A stretch of 64,000 bases of DNA from Emiliania huxleyi CCMP1516 (Eukaryota; Haptophyta; Isochrysidales; Noelaerhabdaceae): NCBI RefSeq assembly GCF_000372725.1, contig NW_005200689.1, positions 26,452 to 90,451 on the forward strand. The letters are read 5' to 3'. The notes under the pieces were generated by a model. It was not told the DNA's origin. It saw only the letters and a list, made by a program, of their open reading frames with translations, and did no database searches. The position numbers and the translations under genes are program-made. Positions 1-10,376 of this stretch are shown here, one piece after another (the stretch's first letter is position 1; every line of letters starts with the position of its first letter).

Positions 1-149
1 GGTAGCTTGATGATGATGTATCTCTGCAATATCTGACCGTATCTCCCCGTATCTCCTTGCATCTCATCGCATCTCCCCGTATCTCCCCGTATCTGCCCGT
101 ATCCGCCCGTATCTGCCCGTATCCCGCCGCGGATACCGCGAAAAAAACC

Positions 150-298
150 GTCCACACCAGGGATGGGGCGGGGAGGGGGCACGGAATCGCCGCCGGCGGG
201 GGGCGAGGGCGCTAGCGAAGGAGGAGGAGCCAGAGCCCGGGGAGGATTGGGAGGGGGGTCGGCCGGAGGAGTACGCCGGCCTCTTCGACGGCCCATAA
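150..298 (+). pseudogene. 3' fragment of a dispersed repeat ORF
   Basis: The frame ends in an acidic tail (EPGEDWEG, then RPEEYAGLFDGP and a TAA at 296-298). It is nearly the same as the C-terminus of the ORF at 54481-55014 on the other strand. The bases after the stop (GGGGCCGTCGCCTGC and the CCAGTCCGAGCCAGTCTGCTGTG stretch, split here by wording) are also shared, so similarity runs past the coding part. I read it as a truncated copy of a repeat-borne ORF, function unknown. Confidence 0.5.
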
Positions 299-453
299 GG
301 GGCCGTCGCCTGCCGTGCCATTTGTAGTGCCACCCAGTCCGAGCCAGTCTGCTGTGCGAAAAAGAACGAAAGAAAACAGACAACCCTCTGCTAAAGAAAG
401 AAAGAAAACAGACAGACAACCCAAGGGAGACAACCCTCTGCTGTGCGAGGCGC

Positions 454-783
454 TTGGCAGTTCAAAATTCGCGGGCGGTGAGGGCGGACAGGGTTGAGGC
501 TCAGTCCTCCTTCCGTGTGCGCGCTGGGTGGTACGGCTCCAGCCGTGATGCTGATGGGGGTGGGGAGGAGGCGGCGAACCAGCTGAGCAATAAACTTTCG
601 CACGCTCAGCACCTGGACGAGGTCACATGGACCACCAAGAACTGGCACGGGCTGCAGATGCAGCGCTTGTCTGTCGTCCTCCACACCGCCGTGGCGTGGC
701 AGACGGTGAACGAGCTAGCGTGCGGGGAGAGCGGCATTGTGCATGGTGCGGAGTGCATTGCCGTTCTTAACGGAGTCGCTTAG
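454..783 (+). repeat. Dispersed repeat segment with conserved LDEVTWTTKN frame
   Basis: The open frame contains VEAQSSFRVRAGWYGS (shared with the ORF at 54481-55014) followed by QHLDEVTWTTKN. The LDEVTWTTKN segment recurs at 47340-47395 (minus) and about 29790-29830 (plus). Downstream, GGAGTCGCTTAGGCGGCTCC recurs at 30596-30615 and, inverted, near 47180. The piece looks like a mosaic of transposon-derived sequence and not a host gene. Confidence 0.5.
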
Positions 784-809
784 GCGGCTCCGGTGGTGAG
801 CCTGTGTGT

Positions 810-884
810 GTGCCAGTCCGCGCCAGTCTGCGCCCTTGTCGTGCCAGTGTGCTGTGAGAGAGGCTTGTATGTAAGAATTCTTTT
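810..884 (+). repeat. Shared repeat tail just upstream of CTR9
   Basis: The unit reads GTGCCAGTCCGCGCCAGTC, then GTGCTGTGAGAGAGGCTTG, then AAGAATTCTTTT. Related tails lie at 8528-8590 (-), 30738-30785 (+), 31334-31373 (+), 47105-47230 (-), 54400-54465 (-), 55738-55815 (+) and 59030-59105 (-). Here it ends 65 bases before the CTR9 start codon and points toward the gene. It may be a retroposon 3' end, a promoter/leader element, or both. Confidence 0.55.
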
Positions 885-948
885 GGCGCTGCGTTGGGCC
901 GGCAGCCTCGGCGCTGATCCAGGCTGGCGGTCAGGCGCGTCTGTCGTC

Positions 949-3900
949 ATGTCCATCTACATCCCGGTCCAAGGTTCGGAGGAGTCGGTGGAGGTGCACG
1001 TCGACAGCCTTCCGGAGAACATTGACGACCTCTCCGACATTCTGCAGGCCCGCCTTCCCAACCCGCCTTTTACGCCGCTCCCACGCACTCTGGACCATCA
1101 CCGCTGATCGCCGCCGCCGCCCGCGCCGCCCGCGCCCCGCCGCGCCGCTGGGAGACTGCCTCGTCTTCGCCGCACCTTCCTCTCGCGACGCCACTTTGCA
1201 ACCGCTGCCAGCTCCCGCCCAGCGCGCTCTCTGCTGCCCCGCTCTCAGCTGCCGCCCCTTTCTCACGCTGCGACGCTCGTCTGCCCCCTCTCCCCGCCGC
1301 AGGCCGAGATGGCACCGCTCGACCTCTGGCTCCGCTTTGCCGTCGAGTACTACAACCAGGGCAAGGCGTTCGCACCCGACCCACCCCCACCCCCCCACCA
1401 CCGCCGCCCACACACACACACACACACACACACACCGCCCCCCCCGCCCCCTCACCCTACCCCCCCACCGGACAGGCGGAGCACTTCGAGTCGCTGCTCC
1501 GCCCTCTCATCGAACTCTACTCCACCCCGCCAAACAACCCGCGCGACTACGAAAACATGCTCTACGAGCAGTTTGGCGCTCAGGACGAGATCAAGGTCCA
1601 GTTTGTGGCGGTCGTCAACGCCCTCGCCTCCTGCCACGTCGCGCTGGCGAGCCGCGCGCGGGACAGCAAGCGGCGTGCCGTCGAGTTCGAGCGCGCCAAA
1701 AAGTACTTTGAGACGGCGCAGCAGATCGACCTGCTCAACTCGGGCACCTTGGTCGGCGAGGCGGTGCTGCTGCTGCAGCAGGGCAAGCTCGAGTCGGCGA
1801 GCAGCAAGCTCGAGTCCGCCTCCGCCTATTGCCGCGGCTCGAACAAGCTCGCTGCCCCCGTCTTGCTCGGCCGCGCCTGCGCAAAGTTCCAGGCAGGCAG
1901 CTACTCGGAGGCGCTACCCCTCTGCCGCGAGGTCCTCCGGGCACGTCCGAGACGCGTCCGTCACATGTCCGAGTCCTGTCCCCCGCAGGCGCAGTCCCTC
2001 TACCGCGAGGTCTTCATGACCAACCCGTCGCCGCCGCCAGCCGTGCGGCTCGGGCTGGCGTACTCGGCAGCGAAGCTGGGCAACGTCTCCCTGGCGCGCA
2101 AGGCGCTCGAGCGGACCCTCGCGCTGCAGCCAGACAGCGTCGAGGCGCTGGCGGGGCTGGCGCTTCTCGACGAGAACGAGCAGCGCGTGCCCGAGGCGCT
2201 CGAGCGCCTCACCGCCGCGTACAAGCTTGAGCCGTCCCACCCGTCCGTCCTGCTGCAGCTCTCGTCGCACTTCTTCTTGCGCGGCGAGTACGACAAGGCG
2301 ACCGCGCTCGCCAAGCGGGGCTACGCGGCGGCGGAGCAGTCGGCGTCGGACGGGCTCAAGGCTGAGGCTTGCTACAGCATGGGGCGCGCCTCCGCCACAC
2401 CCGTCGCACTCCCGGAGGAGTGCCCGAGATGAGCCGAGAGTGGCCGAGCGCAGGCGCGTCTTCCACGCAAAGTCGGACTTCTCGTCGGCGCTGCAGTGGT
2501 ACATGCAGGCGACAAAGCTGGCGCCGTCGCTGCTGCCGCCCTACTACGGGCTCGGCCAGATGCACCTCGTCAACAACGACGAGCGCGCCGCCCTCGACTG
2601 CTTCGAGAAGGTGCTCGCTTCCTTAGGATGAATAACAATCAGAGATACTGGGAATGAATTAACGACTGCTTCCCCAAAGGTGCTCGCTTCTTCGCCAGAC
2701 AACGTCGACGCGCTCAAGCTGGCAGGCATGCTCTACACGCGCATCAAGCCGCGGCGGGACGAGCTTGCGACGCAGCGGCTCACGCGCGCGACTGAGCTGG
2801 CGCCGCTGGACGTGGTGGCGTGGCTCGAGCTCGCAAAGGTGCACGAGAGCGCCCTCCTATCTCTCTCGGCCATCTTTCGGCCACCTCTCGGCCACCTCTC
2901 GGCCACCTCTCGGCCACCTCTCGGCCACCTCTCGGCCACCTCTCGCAAAGGTGCACGAGAGCGCCTCCTCCCTCAGCGTCGCGCTCAAGGCGTACGAGAA
3001 GGCGGCCGCGCTGCTCAAGCGCGCGCAGAAGCTGGTGCCGGTCGAGCTGTGGAACAACCTCGGCGTGCTGCGGCAGCGGCTTGGCAAGCTGGACAGCGCA
3101 GAGGCCGCGTACTCGGCGGCGGCGCGCTTGTGCGGCGGCGAGGGTGCGTCGCAGCTCGCGGAGATGCAGCGCGTGACGGTCGGGTACAACACGGCGAGGC
3201 TGTGGGAGCAGCAGGGCCGGCTGGAGCAGGCGACGGCCAAGTATGTCGAGCTGCTGCAGGAGCACCCCAACTACGTCGACTGCTTTCTCCGGCTCGGCGC
3301 GTGCGAGCAGGCGGTCGGGCGACCTTCGGGCGCGCTCGCGTGGCTCAAGAAGGGGCTCGAGGTGGACCCGGTGAATGCCGACCTGTGGTGCGCGCTCGGG
3401 AGGGTGCACATGGAGCAGCGGGACTGGATGCGAGCCGACGCGTGCTTCAAGGCGGTGCTCGAAAAGTGCGAGGGTTGCCGCAAAGACTCGTACGCGATGC
3501 TCTCGCTTGCAAACATCCAGCTCGAGCTCTCTGCGCGCGAGAAGCACTCGTCGCGGCAGGAGAACGCGCTGCTCGACAAGGCGACCGAGCTGTACCGCGC
3601 GGTGCTGCTGCAGGAGCCAAACAACGTCTTCGCCGCGAACGGTCTCGGCGTGGTCTGCGCCAAGAAGGGGCGGTTTGCCGAGGCGAGGTCCATCTTCACC
3701 TCGGTGCGCGACGCGTCCGTCGAGGGGGCGGACATGGCCCTCGCCAACCTCGGCCAGCTGCACGCGCTGCAGCGCGAGCCCCTCGCCGCCGTCGGACTCT
3801 ACCAAAAGGCGCAGCGGCGCGCCAAGGGGGCGCCGCCCGCGTCGCTGCTCGCCCTCGAGGCGCGCGCGCACTTCGACGCGGGCTCTCTCCCCGAGGCGCG

Positions 3901-4989
3901 GCGCGTGCTATCGCGCGCCCTGAGGCAGCGGCCGACCGACCTCACGACGGTGTACAACTTGTGCGTCGTGCTCCATCGCGGCGCGAAGCCGGCGCGCAAC
4001 GAGACCGGGCCGCGCCCGCTCCCCACAGTCCAGCGCGCGCAGGCGGACGTGTCGCTCGCCGCGCAGCTGCTGCGCTCCATCGAAGAGGCTGCAGAGCCGC
4101 ACCGCGTCGCCGCCGCTGCGGCGGGTCTCTCCAGTGCGCGGACCGAGTCGCTGGGCAGCAAGGTGCAGAAGCTGGCGGCGGCGCTCGAGGAGGAGGCGGC
4201 GCTGGCGACGCGCCGCGCCGCAGAGCAGGCGGAGCAGCAGCGCGAGGCTGACGAGCGGATCGCGGCCATCGCGGCGGAGAAGCGGCAGCGTGAGGAGGAG
4301 GCGGAGGAGGCGAGGCGGGCCGAGGAGGAGCGGGTGGCGGCGCTGATTCGCGAAAACAAGGCTCGACTCGAGGCCAAGCAGACCAAGTGGCGGGAGGAGG
4401 AGGCGCAGGCGGCGGAGGCGGCGGCACGTGCAAAGGATCGCAAGCGGAAGCGCCTCGCGGGGCCAAACGGCGAAGGCGGCAGCGACAGCGACAGCGAGGA
4501 CGGCGCGCCGGCGCCGGCGCCTCCAGAGGAAGAGGAGGCTCCCGCCAACGACGACGACTTGTTTGGCTCCGACGCGTCCGACGCGGAGCCAGAGGCGCCC
4601 ACCGGAGAGGCGGAGGGGGGGCCGCCCGCCGCGGCGCCGGGCGGTCGCCTCAAAAAGGCGTCCGATGCCGGCGAGGGCGGCGAGGGCGGCGCGGAGGGCG
4701 GCGCGCCAATGCGCGACGCGGATTTGTTCGGGGGCGACGACGACGACGACGCGGCGCCGGGGTCGGGAGGCGACGGCGCGGCGGCGGGCGGGTCGGGCGG
4801 CGGCGACACGGCGGCGCCACGCAAGCGGAGGAGAGCGGAGGTGGAATCGCCGCCAGCGGCCTCACTGGGTGACACGCACCCCGGCCCATGTGCCATAGGA
4901 GGGTGCTCGAGGACGACGACGAGGAGGAGGAGGAGGAGGGCGGGGCGGCGGGCGAGGGAGGCGCGCAGGCGGCCGGCGAAGCGGAGTGA
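949..4989 (+). CDS. CTR9: CTR9, TPR scaffold of the Paf1 complex
   Basis: CTR9 is the TPR scaffold of the Paf1 complex, which rides on RNA polymerase II during elongation and supports histone marking. The start MSIYIPVQGSEE fits the family N-terminus. Exons: 949-1047, 1303-1365, 1476-about 1931, 1989-2383, 2454-2610, 2680-2838, 2951-about 4870, then a short acidic exon ending at TGA 4987-4989. Family blocks include LWLRFAVEYYNQGK, LREHPNYVDC-like LQEHPNYVDCFLRLGA, NNVFAANGLGVV and ADMALANLGQLHAL. A charged coiled coil (about residues 790-900) and an acidic, KRRR-containing tail follow. Introns 1, 2 and 4 use GC donors (CAG|GC, AAG|GC, GG|GC). Introns at 2611-2679 and 2839-2950 are bounded by exon duplications. 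The last splice junction near 4870-4910 is uncertain. Confidence 0.93.
2608..2690 (+). repeat. CTR9 intron bounded by a 14-bp exon duplication
   Basis: AAGGTGCTCGCTTC occurs at 2608-2621 and again at 2677-2690. The GT-AG intron is 2611-2679 (69 nt), exactly the offset between the copies, so donor and acceptor are the same AAG|GTG site duplicated. The filler is AT-rich compared with the surroundings. Confidence 0.8.
2831..2965 (+). repeat. CTR9 intron: 23-bp duplication plus 11-mer array
   Basis: A perfect 23-bp direct repeat spans 2831-2853 and 2943-2965 (core GCAAAGGTGCACGAGAGC). The intron 2839-2950 (112 nt) starts and ends at the same AAAG|GTG point in each copy. Its middle is about six copies of the 11-mer CTCTCGGCCAC. 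Confidence 0.85.
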
Positions 4990-5462
4990 GCTGTGGAGCG
5001 TCTACCTTTGCTTTGCACTGCATACGCGGCGCAGGCAGCGAGGGCAATGGCCACGCGGGCGTGTGTGGCGGCCGGGTCGCACCCAGGGCTGCTCCAGCCT
5101 GAGTCTCGGAGTGCGCGGTGGTGCCACAGAGAGGACCAGAGGCCGCTCTCAGAGGGAGCCGCACTCTAGGAGCCGCATGTCCATGTGGGGACAAACCATG
5201 CAGGGGCCGCGCGTGCCGCCGGGGTACTGTACCCACGTGTGGTGTGCTTGCATGCAACCACCTGTATTCAAAAAAATCCTCACACAAAATTCCCCCCTGG
5301 CCCTGCGAAACGAAGTCGTGCACGTGCTTGGCACGCGCGAATAATTATTGGGGATAGAAATTGGGATGGTGTGAGAACTCGCCTGACGCCTCTGGCTGGC
5401 GCCATGGCTCGTCCATCATCGAGAGGTCTGACCCTCGCTGGGTGTCACTCTAGACTCCTCGG
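4990..5462. other. Intergenic, CTR9 3' side
   Basis: Between two converging genes. AT-richer stretches (for example around 5270-5350) suggest 3' flank or UTR sequence. No gene or clear repeat was recognised. Confidence 0.4.
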
Positions 5463-6880
5463 TCAGAGCCCCCTCACCTTCATGTAGAGCTCGAACCCTT
5501 CCCGCCCGCTAACCGCATCTCGAATCGCTTTCGCGCCCTCGTCGTCCAAATACTTGCCGCCGATGTAGAGGGCTTTCAACACCTTGTTGACGCGCAGAGC
5601 GGAGGCCACGGCGAGCGCGGTGGATCCGTTGGTGGCGCCCTCGCCGTGGATGTTGTTGCTGGAGAGGTCGAGGGTGACAGCGCCTCGTTGACCTCCAGCG
5701 CCTTGCCGATGGCGATGCCGCCCGCGGGACCGATGTCGTTGCAGCGGAGGTTGAGCGTGGTCAATACCTGGTTGACGCTAAGGGCGTCGGCGATCGCTTC
5801 GGCACCCTCGTCGCCGATGTCGTTGCCTGGGATCCGTAGTGCTTTCAGCACCACGTTGACGCGCAGAGCGGATGCAAGCGCAACGGCGCCCTCGTTGCGG
5901 ATGTTGTTGCCCTGAAGTATGAGGCTGGTTAGCGCCCCATTGTCGCTCAGCGCCTCGGCGATCGCAGTGGCGCCCTCGGCGCGGATGTTGTTGTGGTAGA
6001 GGTCGAGGGTTTTCAGCACCCCGTTGACGGGCAGAGCGGAGGCCAGTGCCACGGCGCCCGCGTCGTCGATGCCGTTGCGGGCGAGGTTAAGCTCGCGTCA
6101 GCACCCCGTTGACGCGCAGAGCGGAAGCCAGTGCCTTGGCGCCCTCGTAGCCGATCTCGTTGCCGTCGAGGTTAAGATATTTTAGCACCTCGTTGACCGC
6201 GAGTGCCTTGCCGATCGCCTTGGCGCCCTCGGCACTGATGGAGCTCTCGCCGATCGGGATCGTGTAAGGAGTAATGCCGATGTAGAGGGTTTCCAACACA
6301 CTGCTGGACTTGATGATTTCAGCTACTGGTCTGCAATCCTCATCTGTAAGATTCTTACCCGCAAGGTTTATGGACGCCATGTTCTCCAGTTCTTGGCGGG
6401 TATTGCCCGCCTTGCTCTCGAAGAAGGTAGCCCAATCAATCGGAGAGCACTCGGTGCAGCCGTTGCAGCCCCCCCAGGTGCACTTGTCACATCCCAGGCC
6501 TGCGTCTTGTCCTCACAAAACGGCTTGCACACCGTTGGGGGCGACGGCGGTGGTGGCGTCGGAGGCGGCGGCGGGGGGGGCGGCATCGACGGTGAGGTCG
6601 GGTCGGTCGGAGGCGGCGCTATGGGGGGCGGCGCCGACGGCGACGAGGTCAGGCACTCGGTGCAGCCGTTGCAGTCCCCCAGGTGCACTTGTCCTCCCAG
6701 GCCTGCGTCTTGTCCTCACAAAACGGCTTGCACACCGGCGCAGAGCACTCGGTGCAGCCGTTGCAGCCCCCCAGGGTGACAGGTGCACTTGTCATCCCAG
6801 GCCTGCGTCTTGTCCTCACAGAATGGCTTGCACACCGGGGACGTCGCGTGTACGCCGACGGTGAGCGCCAGCGACATCAC
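5463..6880 (-). pseudogene. Cys-rich repeat plus LRR (RNI-like) gene with frame breaks
   Basis: Read on the minus strand, the locus opens with MSLALTVGVHATS, a short possible signal peptide. Three copies of a Cys-rich unit follow (VCKPFCEDKTQAWD, then KCTW, GCNGCTEC), separated by a Pro-rich linker. It then runs in frame through FFESKAGNTRQELENMASI into about eight RNI/RanGAP-type leucine-rich repeats (ALRVNGVLTxLNL pattern), ending KVRGL and stop at 5463. The frame breaks once or more in each Cys unit (6465-6490, 6670-6685, about 6775), at 6094-6096 (one extra base) and at 5678-5681 (one missing base). Some breaks are in G runs, which are error-prone, but others are not. It could be a decayed gene or a misassembled one. 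Likely secreted or cell-surface if intact. Confidence 0.6.
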
Positions 6881-6974
6881 TGCACGAACCTGCGATGTGT
6901 GCACAAGCGTCCGTCTCCGAGGAGTATTTGGACGATATTTTGATTGCGTCCAAAATATGGGGGGAGCTCCGCGA

Positions 6975-7062
6975 GGTCGGGGCCCACACATTCCGCACAC
7001 CCGCCGCCCGTGCGCGCGCCCCGCCCCGGCCGGGAGCGAGAGAGAGGAGGGACACTTTGGGA
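6975..7062 (+). repeat. Dispersed repeat, copy 1
   Basis: The stretch with CCGCACACCCGCCGCC, GTGCGCGCGCCCCGCCCCGG and GGAGGGACACTTTGGGA matches 62275-62375 (CCGCACACCCGCCGCACACC, GTGCGCGCCCCACCCCGGCC, GAGTGACAGTTTGGGA). The divergence is that of an old interspersed repeat. No coding frame is conserved. Confidence 0.6.
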
Positions 7063-7400
7063 CGGCAACAGACCACGAGTACCTCATTGGTCGGGACGGG
7101 GTGGGGCGGGGCGGGGCGGCGGCGGGCGACCGCCCCTGCTGATGCTGTGATGTGTGAAATCGCTCTCGCTCGACGACACTTACATCGGAATCAATAAGAA
7201 AAAGAATCACACGCGCGAGAAATTCTTCTTTTGCAACTTCTTGCTGCAAAGTGTAACGCTAGAATGACAGCGATGAAAGTACCAAAACTTGGTTGTTGGT
7301 AAAAACAGGGGGTGAAACCATAAACGACAACTGTCAATTGAGCGTGAGCCGGCCCCGCCGCGCTGCGCCAGTGGCCGCAAGCCTGCGCCCCCCTCTCTAG
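7063..7400. other. Intergenic between Cys/LRR locus and RPB6
   Basis: Low-complexity G-rich patch near 7095-7135, then an AT-richer stretch (7180-7340) that could be RPB6 3' UTR on the minus strand. No gene recognised. Confidence 0.35.
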
Positions 7401-8466
7401 CCCGCGCGGAAGGTTGGGGCGGAGCGCGCGGTGGCGTCGATCTCGTAGTCGCGCGAGAGCAGCTGCATCTCCTGCAGCCGAGGGACATGCGAGGTGCAGC
7501 CGAGGTGCGGCCGAGCTGCAGCCGAGGTGCAGCTGAAGTATGGCCGAGGTGCGGCCGAAGTGCAGCCGAAATGCAGCTGAAGTATGGCCGAGGTGCGGCC
7601 GAACTACAGGGGCGCAGCCGAGCGCCGGAGACTCGGCTGTCTTTCCTGGGCAGTGGCGCAGCTCGCACGCGAGTGTGCAGTTCGCCGTTCTAGTGCAGCA
7701 CAGCCTCGGCTAATCTCGGCGACATCTCGGCTAGAGCCCTCCTCCGGGATGATGAGCTCGTCCACGTTCCAGTCCTCGTGCGACCCGTCGGGCAGGAAGC
7801 GGCGGACAGTGATCGGCACCTACAAGGAACCCTCCGAGACGGCTCCTGGAAGGCTCCTGGAAGGCTCCTCGACCCGCCGGGGAAGCGGGAGGGGATGGGC
7901 GCCTTTCGCTGGTTGAGCTCCTTCATCGCGATCTTGAGCGGGTCCGTCTCCCCCTCCAGCTCCACCATCACCGGCGCGTTCATGCTGATCTGCAGCGCGC
8001 GCGTGCCGAGCACTCTCGCCCTCTCGAACCGAGTCATGTACGGAGTCGTGATCCGCTCGGCGGGCGGAACCGCCTCGCCGCTGCCGCCGCCGTCGGGCGC
8101 GTCGATCTCGACGATCCCGTCGTCGCGCCCCTCCCCTGCGACGCACGAACCCGGCACGCTTCGGGGAGCGGCGGCGGAGGACCCGCGGGCGTCGGGCCTT
8201 CTCACCGTTGACGAGTCCGTCACCGTCCTCCTCCTCGCCCTCGCCCTCCATGTCCTCCTCCTCCATGATCTCGTCATCTCCCTCAAAATCGCTGCCGGCG
8301 GGGCGGCGAGAACGCGGTGAGAGAGCGCCGCGCAGAGTGCGGTGGCGGAGCGGGCGGAGCTGCGGCGAAGGAGGAGGCAGGAGCGCGTGCGCGAGGCGAG
8401 TAAAGCGCACGCGTTGTCGTCGCCGTCGTCGAAGGCGCCACCATCACCGCCGTCCTCGTCCGCCAT
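7401..8466 (-). CDS. POLR2F: RPB6/RPABC2, shared RNA polymerase subunit
   Basis: This subunit is common to RNA polymerases I, II and III and acts in the nucleus. The acidic N-terminus ([34 protein letters not shown]) is followed by the diagnostic core [40 protein letters not shown] and [20 protein letters not shown]. Exon 1 starts at 8466. Introns 1 and 2 are GT-AG (ending in GGCAG and GTCGCAG). Intron 3 is GC-AG (CGAAAG|GCGCCC to TTGTAG|GTGCCG). A last GT-AG intron filled with CTCGGCTGCAC-like decamers probably joins [13 protein letters not shown] to [17 protein letters not shown] and a TAG at 7401-7403. Without that splice the frame would stop near 7604. Confidence 0.92.
7480..7712 (-). repeat. 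Tandem 10-11-mer array in the last RPB6 intron
   Basis: On the minus strand, units such as CTCGGCTGCAC, CTCGGCCGCAC and CTCGGCCATACTTCAGCTG repeat about ten times before the probable acceptor GGCTGCAG. The core TCGGC is shared with intron arrays in CTR9, BioF and NRDE2. Confidence 0.65.
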
Positions 8467-8527
8467 CGCTGGCAGGCTGCGCGTTCGGAGTGGCGGCGGC
8501 GGCGGCGTTTAGCCAAGCGCGAGGCAG

Positions 8528-8590
8528 GGGAGAGAAGAATTCTACCGCGGAAGCCCCTCTCACAGCAGACTGGCACGAACTAGCACCACA
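8528..8590 (-). repeat. Shared repeat tail upstream of RPB6
   Basis: On the minus strand this reads GTGCCAGTCTGCTGTGAGAG, then GGGCTTCC and TAGAATTCTTCTC, pointing at the RPB6 start 62 bases away. It is the same tail as at 810-884, 31334-31373 and 54400-54465. Confidence 0.55.
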
Positions 8591-8969
8591 AAAGGCACAG
8601 CGAGAGAAGAATTTGAGGTGCAGAGAAAAGAATTTAATTTGTTCCAAGTGCTCGCAGCCTAGTATGGTTCTTGCACGTGTGCAAGATTGGGCGTCTTCTG
8701 CAGCAGTCCCTTTGATGGGAGGCCCCAGGGTGGGGGCCGCCTCGAACCCCTGGCCAGGGATTCGAGCGGAGGGTGCCCCGGATTCATCTATCCATAGGGC
8801 CCCGGTACATTCATTAGAACTGATCACTTTGCGCAGCAACCGTCGGCCGCCGCTTTTTAGCTGGACGGCAGTACGCTGCGCCGTCGCTCTGTCGTGCACG
8901 CTCTCGTGCTTCGTTGTGACACGGGAGTAGAGTCGAGAGGTAGCCCTCGACGAGACGACCGGCGCTGCG

Positions 8970-10376
8970 ATGCCAGACCTCACTGCCGCCGAGCTCAGCA
9001 TTCCGGCCGAGCAGCACCCCGATCCCGCAAAGCCACTGGTGATACCCGTCGACTCAACAGTGGTAGGCTCTACCCTGCGCTTCATTCCGTGGTCTGTGGT
9101 GGGCAATCCGGCCTTCCTCAATCTGCCCCCTCCTCCTCCAGGGATGCAACCGTCGTGGGTCCAGATTCCGCAGTGGGTCGCCATCAGTGCGCTTCTCCCG
9201 TTCAGTGAGCCCGAGCCCGCTGTGGCCACCTACTTTGACAGGCTCAGCGTCTTGCGGCTGGCCGTATTGGCCGCGGCTTGGCGCCGCATCCTCGGTGCCT
9301 TGTCCGACCTCGGCGTGTTCGGCACGGTGCACGTGGATGAGGATACGTTCCGTACGGTGTGCGTCCAGGCTCTGCACTCCCGCCAAATCCCGGTGCCCGA
9401 GCTCTATCTGCAGTGGGGCGATTTGGGGTACTCTGAGGCGATCGTGCCCTTGGGACCAGTGCCATCTGCAGAAGCAAAGGCCGTCGACTTCTTGCAGTAC
9501 GCGACAGTCGGGGCTCTCTGCGACCCTGCGGCCGACGTCCCATTCGCAGCCCTGTCTGACATGACCCGCTGCTTGGGGCCCGTCTTCACGGCGGCAGCGC
9601 GCGTCGATCCCATGGGGAGCACCGTCGTGGGGGCTGCATCGCTCGCCGCCGCCGCTGGTCACATCACTCCGCGAGCGAGCGATGGGCATCCCGCCCTGCT
9701 CGCTCGGCATGTGCTCAGCATGCTGAAGACTACCCGCTCGAGTTTCCCGGCCTGCCTGAGGACCAACTCTTTTCAGAACTACTCTGCGGAGGTTGAGACT
9801 CGCGCCGAGTATGTGGGCGGGACCACCGTGGCGCGCGACCGAGTAGCCGAGCAGCGATGCTCGCGCGCCATTGCAGCCAAGGCGCCGACGCTAGACTCCC
9901 TGCTCCGTGCGCTGCCTCGGCCAACACCCCCGTCGGTCGTTTATGAGGCCTACCGGCAGCTCGTCTCGCTCTACTTTCCGACGGACCGGCGCCCTATGGA
10001 CCTACTCCTGACTGATCTGGATGCTCAGCTTCACGCGCGGCTACCCACCTACCAACACGCGCTGACCAACGGCAAGCCGTTCGCTTCGATTCTGGCGGGG
10101 TTGCGCAAGCTTCACGAATCGCTCGAGCCCTCGAGGAAGGCGCCAGTCGTGACTTCGACAGGCGACTCCGAGGACTCGGCGTTGGGCAAGTTCGACCGCG
10201 TGCCGGCTGGCCTTCCGGACAACTCACTCCGAGAGGCCATCCACAGCGCCCCCTTCCAGGACGCGGTCCGCAAGATTGGCAGCATCGACCTCTCCACCCC
10301 GAATGGCCCGGCCTCCTACACCGACCCGCGTGGCTTTGTTCCGGTGAGCATCGGCGCGCACTACATCGGCGACTAG
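8970..10376 (+). CDS. Single-exon protein of unknown function (468 aa)
   Basis: One uninterrupted frame from MPDLTAAELSIP to a TAG at 10374-10376. Composition is ordinary globular: hydrophobic blocks such as RLSVLRLAVLAAAWRRILGA and LLTDLDAQLHARLPTYQHAL, few low-complexity runs, no signal peptide and no clear membrane segment. I do not recognise a family. It lacks introns while its neighbours have several, and its wording of codons is less extreme than the Gly/Ala-rich ORFs around it. A retroelement gag-like protein or a transferred gene are both possible, but there is no zinc knuckle or protease motif to support the first. Confidence 0.7.
   Translation: MPDLTAAELSIPAEQHPDPAKPLVIPVDSTVVGSTLRFIPWSVVGNPAFLNLPPPPPGMQPSWVQIPQWVAISALLPFSEPEPAVATYFDRLSVLRLAVLAAAWRRILGALSDLGVFGTVHVDEDTFRTVCVQALHSRQIPVPELYLQWGDLGYSEAIVPLGPVPSAEAKAVDFLQYATVGALCDPAADVPFAALSDMTRCLGPVFTAAARVDPMGSTVVGAASLAAAAGHITPRASDGHPALLARHVLSMLKTTRSSFPACLRTNSFQNYSAEVETRAEYVGGTTVARDRVAEQRCSRAIAAKAPTLDSLLRALPRPTPPSVVYEAYRQLVSLYFPTDRRPMDLLLTDLDAQLHARLPTYQHALTNGKPFASILAGLRKLHESLEPSRKAPVVTSTGDSEDSALGKFDRVPAGLPDNSLREAIHSAPFQDAVRKIGSIDLSTPNGPASYTDPRGFVPVSIGAHYIGD

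Noticed and set aside
1381-1475. His/Thr/Pro-rich ORFs around a CA microsatellite
   Set aside because: They lie in a CTR9 GC-AG intron; the protein is continuous when this interval is removed (YYNQGK joined to AEHFESLL).
3942-4896. Large Ser/Ala-rich minus-strand ORFs opposite CTR9
   Set aside because: They are GC-rich shadows of the conserved CTR9 coding strand.
8725-8790. A tRNA-like gene (CCTCGAACCCCTGG resembles a complemented B box)
   Set aside because: No matching A box, no cloverleaf arms and no terminator could be found by eye.
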